Assembly (NCBI GenBank): GCA_040437565.1
Contig: JBDOQK010000003.1
Coordinates: 744,001-808,000 of the forward strand
Direction: 5' to 3'
DNA from: Albugo candida
Lineage: Eukaryota; Oomycota; Peronosporomycetes; Albuginales
DNA length: 64,000 nucleotides
A program made the translations under genes and the position numbers. Shown here piece after piece: positions 54,077 to 64,000 of the stretch (the stretch's first letter is position 1; every line of letters begins with the position of its first letter). The notes under the pieces are model-generated. The model searched no databases. It was not told where the DNA came from and saw only the letters and a program-made list of their open reading frames with translations.

Positions 54077-56691
54077 TTATGCCGAACATGCATACATCCC
54101 TTGCGCTTCGCGTTCCTCATCCTCACTATCATTTGTAGCCGCATCGATGGACCGGTATTTTCCATCATCACGCTGACCGGAATGACCAAAACAATTCGTC
54201 ACTGGCTGTAACCAGTGCTTCCAGTTGATGATGTAATTTTGCAATGAGGCACAAATGCTTTGGGTACTTTCCATTCGTATCATTTTATGCCCTTCGGAAC
54301 TTGTTCCGGAATTGTTGAAGGAAGCTCCATCCGTCGATGAAAGTGAAGTGCCATCACTTTCTTTGTTTGCAGTTGGGAGAGAAGCAGGATGTAGCCCAAA
54401 CAGTTTTGACGCTCGTGCAGAGAAAACGATGCGAGCTCTAGATGCGGACTCTTTCCACTTTGACCCGGTCATGTACGACAGTTCCATATTCTGATCAACC
54501 TGTTCGATCTGTATCGAGGGGCCCAGGAGATAGACATCTGTACGCCACGGTGTTTGATACTCCAATTCACAGGCCGGTAGGTAGACGACAAGCTGATCAA
54601 GTTGTTTAAGCTGTCGCGCGAGTTCTGAGGTCGACCCTCCTCCAACTCCGTCAATCGAAATAGTCTCTTTGATGATATCTTCGACAAGAACTTGATACCA
54701 AATCGATCGACTTTTTTGATTATAAATCGAGCCGATGGCCGGAAAAATAGCTCCATTTTTGACTTTGCACAGTTCCTTAGAAGCTGTAGAAGCCTCGCTA
54801 TATACCGTCACTCCTAGTGATTTTTCATCTGATATGAGCTTTTTTGCGTCTGCACTGGTTTCTGGCTTGCAACAAATCTGAAGAGATTCTTTGGGCTCTA
54901 TCTTTCCAGGACGTCGAATCTCTTGCAAGAGACAATTATTGTCTGTCGGATCTGATTGAATGACGAATCCGTACTCTTCATTTTGTGTATCACCAGTGAT
55001 AGTCATAGCGAGTCGAATCCAAATTTGACCATCTCGATTAAGAACGCGATAATTTGAAGCAAAGACAGTCCCAGGTTCCAGCTGCCCGATAACTTCGCCA
55101 TCTATTCGCGCTTCTGAATTTATAGACAGACTTTTCTCCGCGTATACATTCCGATAGTAACGTTCAATAGCATCTAGATCTCGACTAGTGTCTTGTGATA
55201 AAAGCTCTGTGAACCCACCGCCAACACCCCAAGGAATTACTACTTGCTCCCCGGTGTTGACGTTTCTTTCCACGATCCAAACTGCTTTCGTGCTCCCGGA
55301 ATTTTCATTTTGATCCTCTAGGGGGATTATGCTCAAATTCTCCTGTTTGACTGGTTCATCGCTTGTGTTTTGANNNNNNNNNNNNNNNNNNNNNNNNNNN
55401 NNNNNNNNNNNNNNNNNNNNNNNNNNNNNNNNNNNNNNNNNNNNNNNNNNNNNNNNNNNNNNNNNNNNNNNNNTGTCGGATCTGATTGAATGACGAATCC
55501 GTACTCTTCATTTTGTGTATCACCAGTGATAGTCATAGCGAGTCGAATCCAAATTTGACCATCTCGATTAAGAACGCGATAATTTGAAGCAAAGACAGTC
55601 CCAGGTTCCAGCTGCCCGATAACTTCGCCATCTATTCGCGCTTCTGAATTTATAGACAGACTTTTCTCCGCGTATACATTCCGATAGTAACGTTCAATAG
55701 CATCTAGATCTCGACTAGTGTCTTGTGATAAAAGCTCTGTGAACCCACCGCCAACACCCCAAGGAATTACTACTTGCTCCCCGGTGTTGACGTTTCTTTC
55801 CACGATCCAAACTGCTTTCGTGCTCCCGGAATTTTCATTTTGATCCTCTAGGGGGATTATGCTCAAATTCTCCTGTTTGACTGGTTCATCGCTTGTGTTT
55901 TGAATTTGGTCTGCTTCACACTGTATCTCTACTTCTAGCCACACTTGATCCTTAACAATCTTCCTCTCTAACAGCTTGACAACTTGAAACGGGCCCAACA
56001 CACCTACACGTGGTGCTTGTAACATTGGAACGGCTCGATACGGTAAGCCTCCCTTCCAGTTTCTTCCAGATCGTGACGCTATATTCTGCACATATCGAGA
56101 TCCAACCACGTTCGTACGACAGGAGTAATGAACTGGTGAGCCAATGATCGCAAAGGCCTCTTCAAACAAAGTTCCAAAGGGAATGACTGTCCATCCTGTT
56201 GTGCCATGAAAACTTTTAATTTGTAGCGCTATTTGTGTGTGATTATCGTTCCATTGACATTGTGTGGCTTCTATAACAGTATGCGGCTGTAATACTCGAT
56301 GTGGTACTCTTGTATGAGGTTCCGGACTTTGACCAGTAACAAACATCGGGATGCGAGAGATACGTAGAGGCTGCAAAGTATGCAAAAACACTGGAAAACT
56401 TGGCATTTTGAGTAAATTTCGGAAACAAATGATTGGAGGAGTTGTATTAGAAGGGTCGAAATCATGCGCGAGTGAAACTGGTATATAGCCATTCTTTTTA
56501 TGATTGGAAAACGTGCCTTGTCGAATCTGAAGCCATATTTGAGAAGATAAATACAGAGTTTTCGAAGACGCAAAGTAAGCTCCACGTCGAAGCTCACCAC
56601 ATTTCTCAAACTTGTTTTCAGACGGGCTCGCATACACGCAAAGCGGGGCAGAATGCTTACCGCTACCGACGTACTGATACATGAACTCCAT
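54077..56691 (-). CDS. Large protein with repeated SH3b-like modules, unidentified
   Basis: One exon interrupted by a gap with duplicated flanks; counting the duplicated block once gives 694 residues from the ATG at 56691. At least three modules share a pattern: a short strand with small residues, a glycine before F (GAYF, GTVF, GAIF), then a tryptophan strand. The tryptophan strands are QIWLQI, QIWIRL and SIWYQV, and the first two are followed by GYIPV and YGFVIQ. This is the layout of bacterial-type SH3 (SH3b) repeats. A further tryptophan strand, VWLEVEI, may mark another module. The C-terminus is disordered and acidic. No signal peptide or membrane segment is seen, so it is probably intracellular. 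I do not recognise the family, and a role in ligand binding is inference. Confidence 0.75.
54944..55903. repeat. 430-base duplicated flanks around a 100-N gap (assembly artefact)
   Basis: Bases 54944-55373 equal 55474-55903, around 100 N (55374-55473). The block encodes one SH3b-like module. As the copies are identical at every base, a recent module duplication is far less likely than an unmerged overlap. Confidence 0.93.
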
Positions 56692-57283
56692 CTGATAATA
56701 TTGCGATTGATTGAGGAATACGTGTACACTGCCAAAGAATTACGAACTGTATCAGGTACACCACACTATTCTACAGTGTTCTTGGTAGAAGTAATGGAAC
56801 TATGTCGTGCTTGTAATGGTAACAGTAAAAATATGCGTTTCTGAGTAGACTTATCGTCCAGCATACCAAGCATGCTTATCCATTGAATGTGCATTTTACT
56901 ATGTGATCCTTCCTATTGAGTTGCTCATTTCGCCTGTCAATAGTCGCATTCAAAGTTTATAACGGTAAATTAAGCCAACTTTCTCGGATGAAGAAACTCA
57001 TCGTTCACTGTTGAGTCCTGCCGGCCTTAGATAGGAGGATGTACTGCATAGAGCGGCTATACCATCTCACAATCTCGTAGCATTGCTGCTACCGCTCTGG
57101 AGATAGTACAAGGACCCTACAGGATGAGTCGAGAAGCAGTAGGTAATTTACCCTCCATCTGAGTCAACGCAATGACACACACTATCACTCTATCGATTCC
57201 TACGACTACATTATACGCGTTATAAACGGAGACATTATCATTTTAGTACGGCGATATACACTATTCTATCAGCAAAAGGCATA
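56692..57283. promoter_or_regulatory. Divergent spacer between SH3b-like and HECT genes
   Basis: 592 bases between two opposite start codons; both promoters should lie here. No motif or further gene is recognised. Confidence 0.35.
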
Positions 57284-59814
57284 ATGGTTACATCCGAATC
57301 TCTGTCGGATCTAGCACTGGTGCTTCTCATCATATTTCTACTATCGATTTCGGTCGCTCTCTTATCACTGTTGCGATCACGTGCACATCAGCAAACCTCT
57401 GAGCGAGATTCTCAGTTCATGCGCATTTTCATCAATAGAATATTTCAGACTGAAGCTGCGGAAAACACAACTCGATTAGATCTTGAGAGAAAGTAGGTGT
57501 CTTTAGACCATGTTGTACATTGACGTGTAGGGACTGACGTTTTGTCGTAGCGAGAAAAGCGAAATTCGGTGGAAATGTCAGATTTGCGAGTTTTCCAATA
57601 ACAAAGAAACAGACTATTGTCTCCTTTGTGCTACGAAACGTGGTCAAGGAGCCGAATATAGTATTCTTATGCCCAGTTGTAAAGCTGGTACAAGCACCGA
57701 ATTNNNNNNNNNNNNNNNNNNNNNNNNNNNNNNNNNNNNNNNNNNNNNNNNNNNNNNNNNNNNNNNNNNNNNNNNNNNNNNNNNNNNNNNNNNNNNNNNN
57801 NNNCTCAGTTCATGCGCATTTTCATCAATAGAATATTTCAGACTGAAGCTGCGGAAAACACAACTCGATTAGATCTTGAGAGAAAGTAGGTGTCTTTAGA
57901 CCATGTTGTACATTGACGTGTAGGGACTGACGTTTTGTCGTAGCGAGAAAAGCGAAATTCGGTGGAAATGTCAGATTTGCGAGTTTTCCAATAACAAAGA
58001 AACAGACTATTGTCTCCTTTGTGCTACGAAACGTGGTCAAGGAGCCGAATATAGTATTCTTATGCCCAGTTGTAAAGCTGGTACAAGCACCGAATTCTCG
58101 ACAATGAAAAACACCGCCAAAGCATCAGTGATATTTTCTAGCTCGGATCGGATATCGCTGGAGCAAAAAGCAGAGAAGCTCCTTCCACTGAATAGCCGAC
58201 AAGAATACGCACGGTACATAAGGAATACTTGATCACTCGTGACCTCTCTCATTTTCGTTTTGAAGGAAAAGAAATGAATGGGTTCGACAGATTAGTAATG
58301 ATGGGACGGCAGCTTGGAAACGGCGAGATTTCTTACCCGTAAAAAAAGAAGAGAGTAGAACCTCAAAAACAAGAACAGGTTCAGATGAAACACAACCTAG
58401 CCGAGCTACTTTACTTCCATCGCTTACATCTGTCCCAGTGGGACCTTCGAGTGCGCTCACATCTTCTTTTGCTCTTTCAACAATATCGATGGAACGTGGC
58501 TCGCACGGATATATCACTCGACTTGTACGATCATCCTCGAGTGGTGCGGCACGTCTGACATTTCAAAACGCTAAAGATGTAGATGCATCGACCACCACGC
58601 TAGGAAGATATAAGCTACAGGAAGCGGAACTTGTGAATCTTGAGCAGGGTCCATACGTGCCTTTTGGCAAAAAGCTCGAATGGTTCTTGGAGCAAATGCA
58701 GAGTCTCATCAAAAGCTGGGAACAAGGCCGGCTCAAAATGCGACTCCATCGAGAGAATATTCTAGTTGAATCAATGGAACAACTACTTTCCATTCTGCCA
58801 ACTGATTTGCACTTCCCATTACGGATCGAGTTTATCGATGAGGTGGGTATTGACGCGGGCGGTCTTCAGCGGGAATGGTACGCTTTGCTGTTTTCGAAGA
58901 TTTTGGACGAACAAGTTGGGCTATTTATTGTCTGTCATCGAGAAAATCAATCGCTCTGTTTAAATCCGAATTCGGAGGAGCATTCACCCGACCATTTATT
59001 ATACTTTCGAGGCGTTGGTCGCTTAATTGGACGATCTCTGCTTGATGGTTACACGATGCCTGCCAAGTTTGCTCTACCAATTCTCAAACATCTTCTCGGC
59101 GTTCCCATCACATTCTCCGACCTGCAGTATGTGGATCCAGAAGTGTACTCCAGCATGAAATGGATCCGTGACAACAATGGGATTGAGAGCTTAGAATTGA
59201 CTTTCTCGGTCACTGAAATCCGATATGGTTCGCCAGTGGTGATTGATCTCAAGCCTCGGGGACGCGATATTGCAGTCACAGATGCAAATAAGATGGAATA
59301 CCTGCATTGCCGACTCCGATACTTGACCCTAGATCGGTATGCAAGCCAACTACAAGCGTTCTCTGAAGGGTTTCTCGAAGTAATTCCTCAAGAGAAACTT
59401 ATGATTTTCGATTACCAAGAACTAGAGCTTGTAATGTGTGGATTACCACAGATACATGTCGATGACTGGAAGACCCACTCAGTAATTCATCCTCCCAACT
59501 TTGCCAATTCTGACGTCGTGCGGTGGTTTTGGGAAGTCTTACATGATCTAAATCAGGAAGAGCGTGCACGATTTCTACAGTTTTCTACCGGATCCTCCCG
59601 CGTTCCTGTACAAGGCTTTCGAGCATTGACCAGCTTTGATGGCAGGCTGTGTCCGTTTAATATTCGTCCAATAGCGGATCAATCTCGTGGTTTCCCCAAA
59701 GTGCATACCTGCTTCAATCGAATTGACCTTCCAGTGTACCAGTCCAAAGCAGAGCTGAAAAGCGCCATTGCAATGTTACTGCAGCTGCAATGGACAGAAT
59801 TTAATATCGAGTAG
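57284..59814 (+). CDS. Membrane-anchored HECT-type E3 ubiquitin ligase with RanBP2 zinc finger
   Basis: Exon 57284-57492 (repeated in part after a gap), then 57944-58213 and 58266-59814, with introns of 58 and 52 bases. Counting the duplicated block once gives 675 residues. Residues about 10-32 are one membrane helix (LALVLLIIFLLSISVALLSL). A RanBP2-type zinc finger follows (WKCQICEF...YCLLC), which often binds ubiquitin. A linker contains RKRNEWVRQISNDGTAAW. The HECT domain fills the C-terminal 370 residues: LRIEFIDEVGIDAGGLQREW, then FRGVGRLIGRSLLDG, and the catalytic cysteine near residue 642 in HTCFNRIDLPVY. The enzyme accepts ubiquitin on that cysteine and passes it to substrates. Anchoring to an internal membrane is inferred from the helix. 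Confidence 0.9.
57411..58096. repeat. 293-base duplicated flanks around a 100-N gap (assembly artefact)
   Basis: Bases 57411-57703 equal 57804-58096, around 100 N (57704-57803). The block contains the end of exon 1, intron 1 and the zinc-finger exon of the HECT gene. Counting it once gives a clean splice structure. Confidence 0.93.
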
Positions 59815-59869
59815 AAGCGTGATTGTCGTGTGTAGGAAATACAATTCTATTTACTGAATTATCTCAACG

Positions 59870-62800
59870 TCAATGTCGACTTGACAAAAGCTCAAACCAT
59901 TGCCGTAACGAGTCGGACAGAATTTCTGGCAAATGCTGGGAACTGGGAAGCAGAACGTAATACGGGAACGGGTACTTTTCGAGGTACGGAATCATTTGAA
60001 TGTTGCCATTCGAAAACTGCACGCGCTTTGTTTCCAAAATGCTATTACCAGCTGCCTTTCCGACTTGGCTTGATGGATGATCATCAACAATCAACAAAAC
60101 AATCAGCTGGTTCTGTTCTGTGGCTTTTTCGATCAGTTTCTTCACCGAAAGCCGTCCATCCGTGTCAAATCGACCATCCGATATCATGAAAACGATTTGC
60201 GTAAAGTCCGGGGCAGAAGCGGTTGACGAGGTATTACATGCTTGTTCCTTTGCTGCTTGAAGCACATGAAGAATTGTATCGATTGTCTGAATCATATTCG
60301 TTCTCTTTTGTTGGAATCCAAATTGAGAAATGATATACCCACCAGCATCATCGGTGAATGGCACATCAAATGCATGCAACAGCTGGAAGGTATGTCCAAA
60401 CTTGACCACTGAAAGCTGACCGACTTCCAACTGCGATAGTGCTCTGCATAATGTCGTCATAGCTTCTAAAGCAAGTCGACCTGCCTGGTTATCCGCCATA
60501 GACTCGGAATCATCAATTGCGATCATAATTTGATAAGCTCGTTTTGATGGTTTTGTACGACGCATCCAAATCTTATCCTTTCGAAAATGAGAAGCGATAT
60601 ACGGAATGACTTTCCGCATATTGATTCGCTTTCCAGTGCGATAATCTCCTTCCAGTTTCGCCCGTAGCATTGGCTCCAGTATCAGCCGAAGTTGCTCACA
60701 CAAACGCTGTGAAGATGGCGAGGTGATAGCTTTATACTTGCACCATAGCTCTACACCTCGAGATAGTTCCATAGAATCAGATTGAGACCAAGTCGATATC
60801 GATTCATCAAGTTCCTCGCGAAGGGTCTGAATCTCTATCTCGGTAGAGTCCATCTCATCTTCTGGGGTCAGTTCTGCATCTTGTGCCGCAGGGTCGATGC
60901 TCTGATGATACGAGTCGTGTCGTTCTTCCTCTATACTTTGCTCATTTTCGCTGATATCCGTGCGCGTTGATTCGAAATTCCTCAGGTCTTGATTCACCTT
61001 ATCTTCATTTGTGTCCCAATCCATCGGCGTGGTCGTGTCATTAGCCATGACAGCCTCAACGTCTGATTTGTCTTCTTCAAGATGCGGTGTGTCCGTTTTT
61101 TCCTCCTTTGATGTTGCATGACCTCCAGTGCCCGAGCCGTTCTCTTCTTTTTCATTCATTGTTTCTTCCTGTGCAGAGCCCGCATCATCCATTTGCAGCT
61201 CATTGTCGTTTGTGGGTGCAAGAGCAAATTGATCACCTTCGCGTTCAATTGTTTCCTGGTCAGCATCCAGCTCAGCTTGCTTGAAATCTGTCGTTTGGGG
61301 TTGAAATGCGTCAAGATCTTCATTGGTAATCTCCCTTTCGATGCAATCCACTCGACGTTTCCAGTGTTCACGAGCAAGCTCTCGATTTTGGTAGGGATTT
61401 GGACCATTGCTTTCTTCCTTCGATAGATCCTTGGGCTGAGGTTGTTGCGGTCCATTGGAGCTAGAGAAGGCATCTGAGGTCCACTGATCGTTGCTTCCAA
61501 TATCATTATTTCCGGTATTTGGCACGGGATTTTGGGCTTTATCGGAGGCATCCTGCTCTGCTTTTTCTTTATCCATTGTCTCCGGCAGCATCGTGTCATC
61601 CTTCTCTACGGATTGCCCTCCACATTGCCCAGCCGCTTCAGCTGCCGTTGAGTCGGAATTATCATTTTCACCGATATCCTCCGCATCCTCTTCTTGTTGG
61701 GTATCCATATCTCCTGAGCCAGCTGCTTTTGCCATATCTTCACTTGTCAGATCTTGCTCGTCAGGTAAGATTGGTTTTTCCGCTTCCTGATCAACTTCGC
61801 TTGTTGCGTCTTGATCGATATCGGAATTGACATCATTACCTTCTTGTGTATCTTCCTCGCAGTTCTCAGGTTCGCCACCATCCAATTCCATGTCTTCAGG
61901 TAGTTCTTCATCGACGTTGTCGGTCTCTATCTCTTCTGCATTATGCATTTCACTTTCTTCAAATTCCCCATGTTCCTTCTCGTAATCATCTTCCCAATCT
62001 GCATTGACAGCATCATCTTCGGTCAATTCGTCAACGGGTTCTGTCTCCTCATTCTTCGATTCCGCTTCTTGGTTCTGTGCTTCACAAGCTTCATCCTTAG
62101 CTTCCGTGCCGTTGTTTTCTTGATCCTCATTTTTACCACGGATCTCATCTTCCATAGCCTGGGCGCCATCAGAGCGTGCATTTTCATCAAACTTCTCCTT
62201 CTCAGGATCAACGTCTTCATTGTCATCGTCAGAATCTTCTCCCCACAGCTTATTGTCGACCAGATTCTCATCCTCCTGATCCACGTCACCCATTTCTCTA
62301 TCCAGCTCCTCTCCGTCATCTTGCTCGTCTTCCTCTTCGTTGTCTTGATCTGGAGCATCCTGCATGGACCCTTCAAAATCATTTTCCATTTCCAACCCGG
62401 TGTCATCTGGAGGCTGTTTTTCTGCAGATTCTGTCTCATTCGTCACTGGATCATCTCGAAGTCCGAGTAACTGCTCTTCATCCTCAATCTGATCACTCAC
62501 ATCCTTCTTCCCTTCTCCTTGACCCATACCCGTGCCATCAAACTCCTTTCCAGCCTGCGTCTCACCGTCTTGTTCATTTTCGTCCTCTCCATCTTCCTCT
62601 TGTCCTCGGCAAAATCCATGCTCTAGTAAGTTCCGGAACACGCGAATGATGATGTAATTAAACTTGACCACTGCCTTATGAGTCAGGATATAATTCACCA
62701 AATATTGCCTGCTAATCAATTGGACCTGCACTATGGAAGGCAGCAGAGCTTGCAACGTTGAAAGACTACTCTTCAAAGTATTTCTCAAGTGATTACTGGA

Positions 62801-64000
62801 GTCGTTCTGCGTCACTTTGTTGTACATTGACATTAGCATACTTTCCAGTGTGTTGAGATGCTCGAGAATTTCCCCAATGCGCGCCTGAGAGATGTCACGC
62901 TCAAGTCTGTGCATCTGAGGAATTATTCCTTCTGGCTGGGTGACAGACTCACTCTCTTTCAGAGCCTGTACAGCCAGCAAGATTGTCTCTAATATCGAGT
63001 CGGACGCTCTTACGAAACGCTGAACGGTATCATCACTTGCATCATCTTTCGTCATAATGGCTTTTGATGCCGATTTTCCCAACCATATCGACTCTTGTTC
63101 ACTCATCTCTTCTACGTAGGGGATAAGCTCACCATAGCCAAAAGATGGAATGATTCGTGCTCGTGTCGTCGTTTCTCGAAGCTTGCACAAACAGCTGAGC
63201 AAACTGTCGATACCTTTTGCGTTCTCAATCAAAATGTCTCGTGATGGTGAGAATTGAGCGCTGACATTTGCCTCCAGCCTTTTGACTAATGCAAAGCCTT
63301 CCTGCAGAATCGACTTTATGGAATCTTTGGTCTCGCAAACGTACTCCGATGTCTCCATTGCGACATTAATCGTTGCTTCAAGTTCCCGCAGAGGTTGCTG
63401 AATATGCAAAATGGTCTCTTTCTGTCGAGCAAACCATTTTGTAACCATACACAAATCCTCTCCTTCCTTTTCCAAATGTATGTCACACCACGTCTTTAAT
63501 TCCCGAAATCGATCAAGAAACTCCACCAACTTGACATGCCGTCGAGTTGTTTGGAGCAGTACTTGACGCTGCTGGAGACAGATATGAAGCATATTCTCCG
63601 AGTATCCACGCAATTGTATCACCTCATGCAATGAAAGATCGGACGAGTACGCTTTCGACACTCGAAATCGTAGAGCTGTCACTTGCTCAACAAGGCGATA
63701 GTAATATAGCTCAGCTCGATCCCAGCTCCATTTCAAAGCTTTGTAGATACCCTCGCCTTTAGCCAATTTGGAAGCAAGTGTACTGATGCTTTTGCTTTCA
63801 GACAAGTCAAGCTCGAGATGTTTGATTTTAGGAGCTTCCAGTGTAAATAGATGCAGCATACACTGCAGCTGTGATGGTAACTGTGCCATCAAATGTCGAA
63901 AACCGTGAGCTTTAAGCTCACCTAATAAGTCCAATAACGCTTTTTTCTTGGCTCCTTTTGGTAGTCTATACGATCGATGCTCCTCAGCGTCACCTGTAGC
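59870..64000 (-). CDS. Midasin (Mdn1/Rea1), C-terminal part
   Basis: The frame is open from the right edge to the stop at 59870, giving 1376 residues. The rest of this giant AAA protein (about 4500-5500 residues) lies outside the window. Seen here are part of the helical linker, then a long Asp/Glu/Asn/Gln-rich segment (about 62.6-60.9 kb). The final MIDAS/VWA domain follows, with the metal motif DDSES in MIAIDDSESMADNQAG, then VVKFGHTFQLLHAF and ISDGRFDTDGRLSVKKLIEK. Midasin pulls assembly factors (Ytm1, Rsa4) off pre-60S ribosomes using ATP, and the MIDAS grips their UBL domains. The acidic spacer acts as a flexible tether. It is tail-to-tail with the HECT gene, with 55 bases between stops. 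Confidence 0.96.
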   Translation of the reverse strand, partial: ATGDAEEHRSYRLPKGAKKKALLDLLGELKAHGFRHLMAQLPSQLQCMLHLFTLEAPKIKHLELDLSESKSISTLASKLAKGEGIYKALKWSWDRAELYYYRLVEQVTALRFRVSKAYSSDLSLHEVIQLRGYSENMLHICLQQRQVLLQTTRRHVKLVEFLDRFRELKTWCDIHLEKEGEDLCMVTKWFARQKETILHIQQPLRELEATINVAMETSEYVCETKDSIKSILQEGFALVKRLEANVSAQFSPSRDILIENAKGIDSLLSCLCKLRETTTRARIIPSFGYGELIPYVEEMSEQESIWLGKSASKAIMTKDDASDDTVQRFVRASDSILETILLAVQALKESESVTQPEGIIPQMHRLERDISQARIGEILEHLNTLESMLMSMYNKVTQNDSSNHLRNTLKSSLSTLQALLPSIVQVQLISRQYLVNYILTHKAVVKFNYIIIRVFRNLLEHGFCRGQEEDGEDENEQDGETQAGKEFDGTGMGQGEGKKDVSDQIEDEEQLLGLRDDPVTNETESAEKQPPDDTGLEMENDFEGSMQDAPDQDNEEEDEQDDGEELDREMGDVDQEDENLVDNKLWGEDSDDDNEDVDPEKEKFDENARSDGAQAMEDEIRGKNEDQENNGTEAKDEACEAQNQEAESKNEETEPVDELTEDDAVNADWEDDYEKEHGEFEESEMHNAEEIETDNVDEELPEDMELDGGEPENCEEDTQEGNDVNSDIDQDATSEVDQEAEKPILPDEQDLTSEDMAKAAGSGDMDTQQEEDAEDIGENDNSDSTAAEAAGQCGGQSVEKDDTMLPETMDKEKAEQDASDKAQNPVPNTGNNDIGSNDQWTSDAFSSSNGPQQPQPKDLSKEESNGPNPYQNRELAREHWKRRVDCIEREITNEDLDAFQPQTTDFKQAELDADQETIEREGDQFALAPTNDNELQMDDAGSAQEETMNEKEENGSGTGGHATSKEEKTDTPHLEEDKSDVEAVMANDTTTPMDWDTNEDKVNQDLRNFESTRTDISENEQSIEEERHDSYHQSIDPAAQDAELTPEDEMDSTEIEIQTLREELDESISTWSQSDSMELSRGVELWCKYKAITSPSSQRLCEQLRLILEPMLRAKLEGDYRTGKRINMRKVIPYIASHFRKDKIWMRRTKPSKRAYQIMIAIDDSESMADNQAGRLALEAMTTLCRALSQLEVGQLSVVKFGHTFQLLHAFDVPFTDDAGGYIISQFGFQQKRTNMIQTIDTILHVLQAAKEQACNTSSTASAPDFTQIVFMISDGRFDTDGRLSVKKLIEKATEQNQLIVLLIVDDHPSSQVGKAAGNSILETKRVQFSNGNIQMIPYLEKYPFPYYVLLPSSQHLPEILSDSLRQWFELLSSRH

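Noticed and set aside
61943-62649. Plus-strand open frames of 157-175 codons
   Set aside because: They are shadows of the acidic, GAA/GAT-rich midasin linker on the minus strand.
1-64000. CRISPR arrays, bacterial operons, prophage or rRNA
   Set aside because: None seen; spliceosomal introns and eukaryotic nuclear genes throughout.

Overview
This is a nuclear contig from a gene-dense, intron-poor eukaryote. The spliceosomal introns I could place (about 45) run from 44 to 81 bases, apart from two longer ones of 118 and 185. The gene set points to an oomycete. Supporting genes are a HAD phosphatase fused to imidazoleglycerol-phosphate dehydratase, a plant-type EF-hand NADPH oxidase, a SYP7-like Qc-SNARE, flagellum-linked TEX9 and FSIP1-like proteins, a PH/coiled-coil/WW protein and an NPC1-like sterol transporter. 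The AT-leaning composition and very short introns would fit a white rust (Albugo). That genus call is inference; the oomycete call is firmer.

Layout: 0-8.4 kb holds a partial gene, HAD-IGPD (histidine synthesis), a CWF19-like splicing factor, a 50-residue spliced microprotein, a zinc alcohol dehydrogenase with an apparent frameshift, mitochondrial TsaE and an FSIP1-like coiled-coil protein. 8.6-11.4 kb holds an AGC kinase and eIF3e. 11.4-15.6 kb is gene-poor, with one small secreted or GPI-type protein. 15.6-22.8 kb holds the PH/WW protein, EMC4 and a large EF-hand protein. 22.8-26.4 kb is an almost empty island with a possible retroelement relic. 26.4-45.1 kb is packed: Rpn10, CWC27, NADPH oxidase, HemK/PrmC, TEX9, SYP7 syntaxin, U1-C, spermidine synthase, uS17, kinesin-12 and NF-YB. 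45.1-64 kb holds the NPC1-like protein, two unrecognised convergent genes, a TPR plus degenerate prolyl-hydroxylase-like protein, an SH3b-like repeat protein, a HECT E3 ligase and the C-terminal part of midasin.

The genes do not form a pathway; this is ordinary oomycete housekeeping. Three spliceosome genes (CWF19-like, CWC27, U1-C), two mitochondrial bacterial-type enzymes (TsaE, HemK) and several flagellum-associated proteins recur. Divergent and tail-to-tail pairs with very short spacers are common.

Nine runs of exactly 100 N are present. Seven of them sit between two identical copies of the same sequence (35-865 bases). These look like unmerged contig overlaps, not biological repeats, and they interrupt or duplicate TsaE, CWC27/NADPH oxidase, the TPR protein, the SH3b-like protein and the HECT gene. 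I found no convincing new multi-gene system. The best leads are the pseudo-prolyl-hydroxylase, the SH3b-like repeat protein, the HAD-IGPD fusion and the NPC1-like protein without its N-terminal sterol-binding domain.
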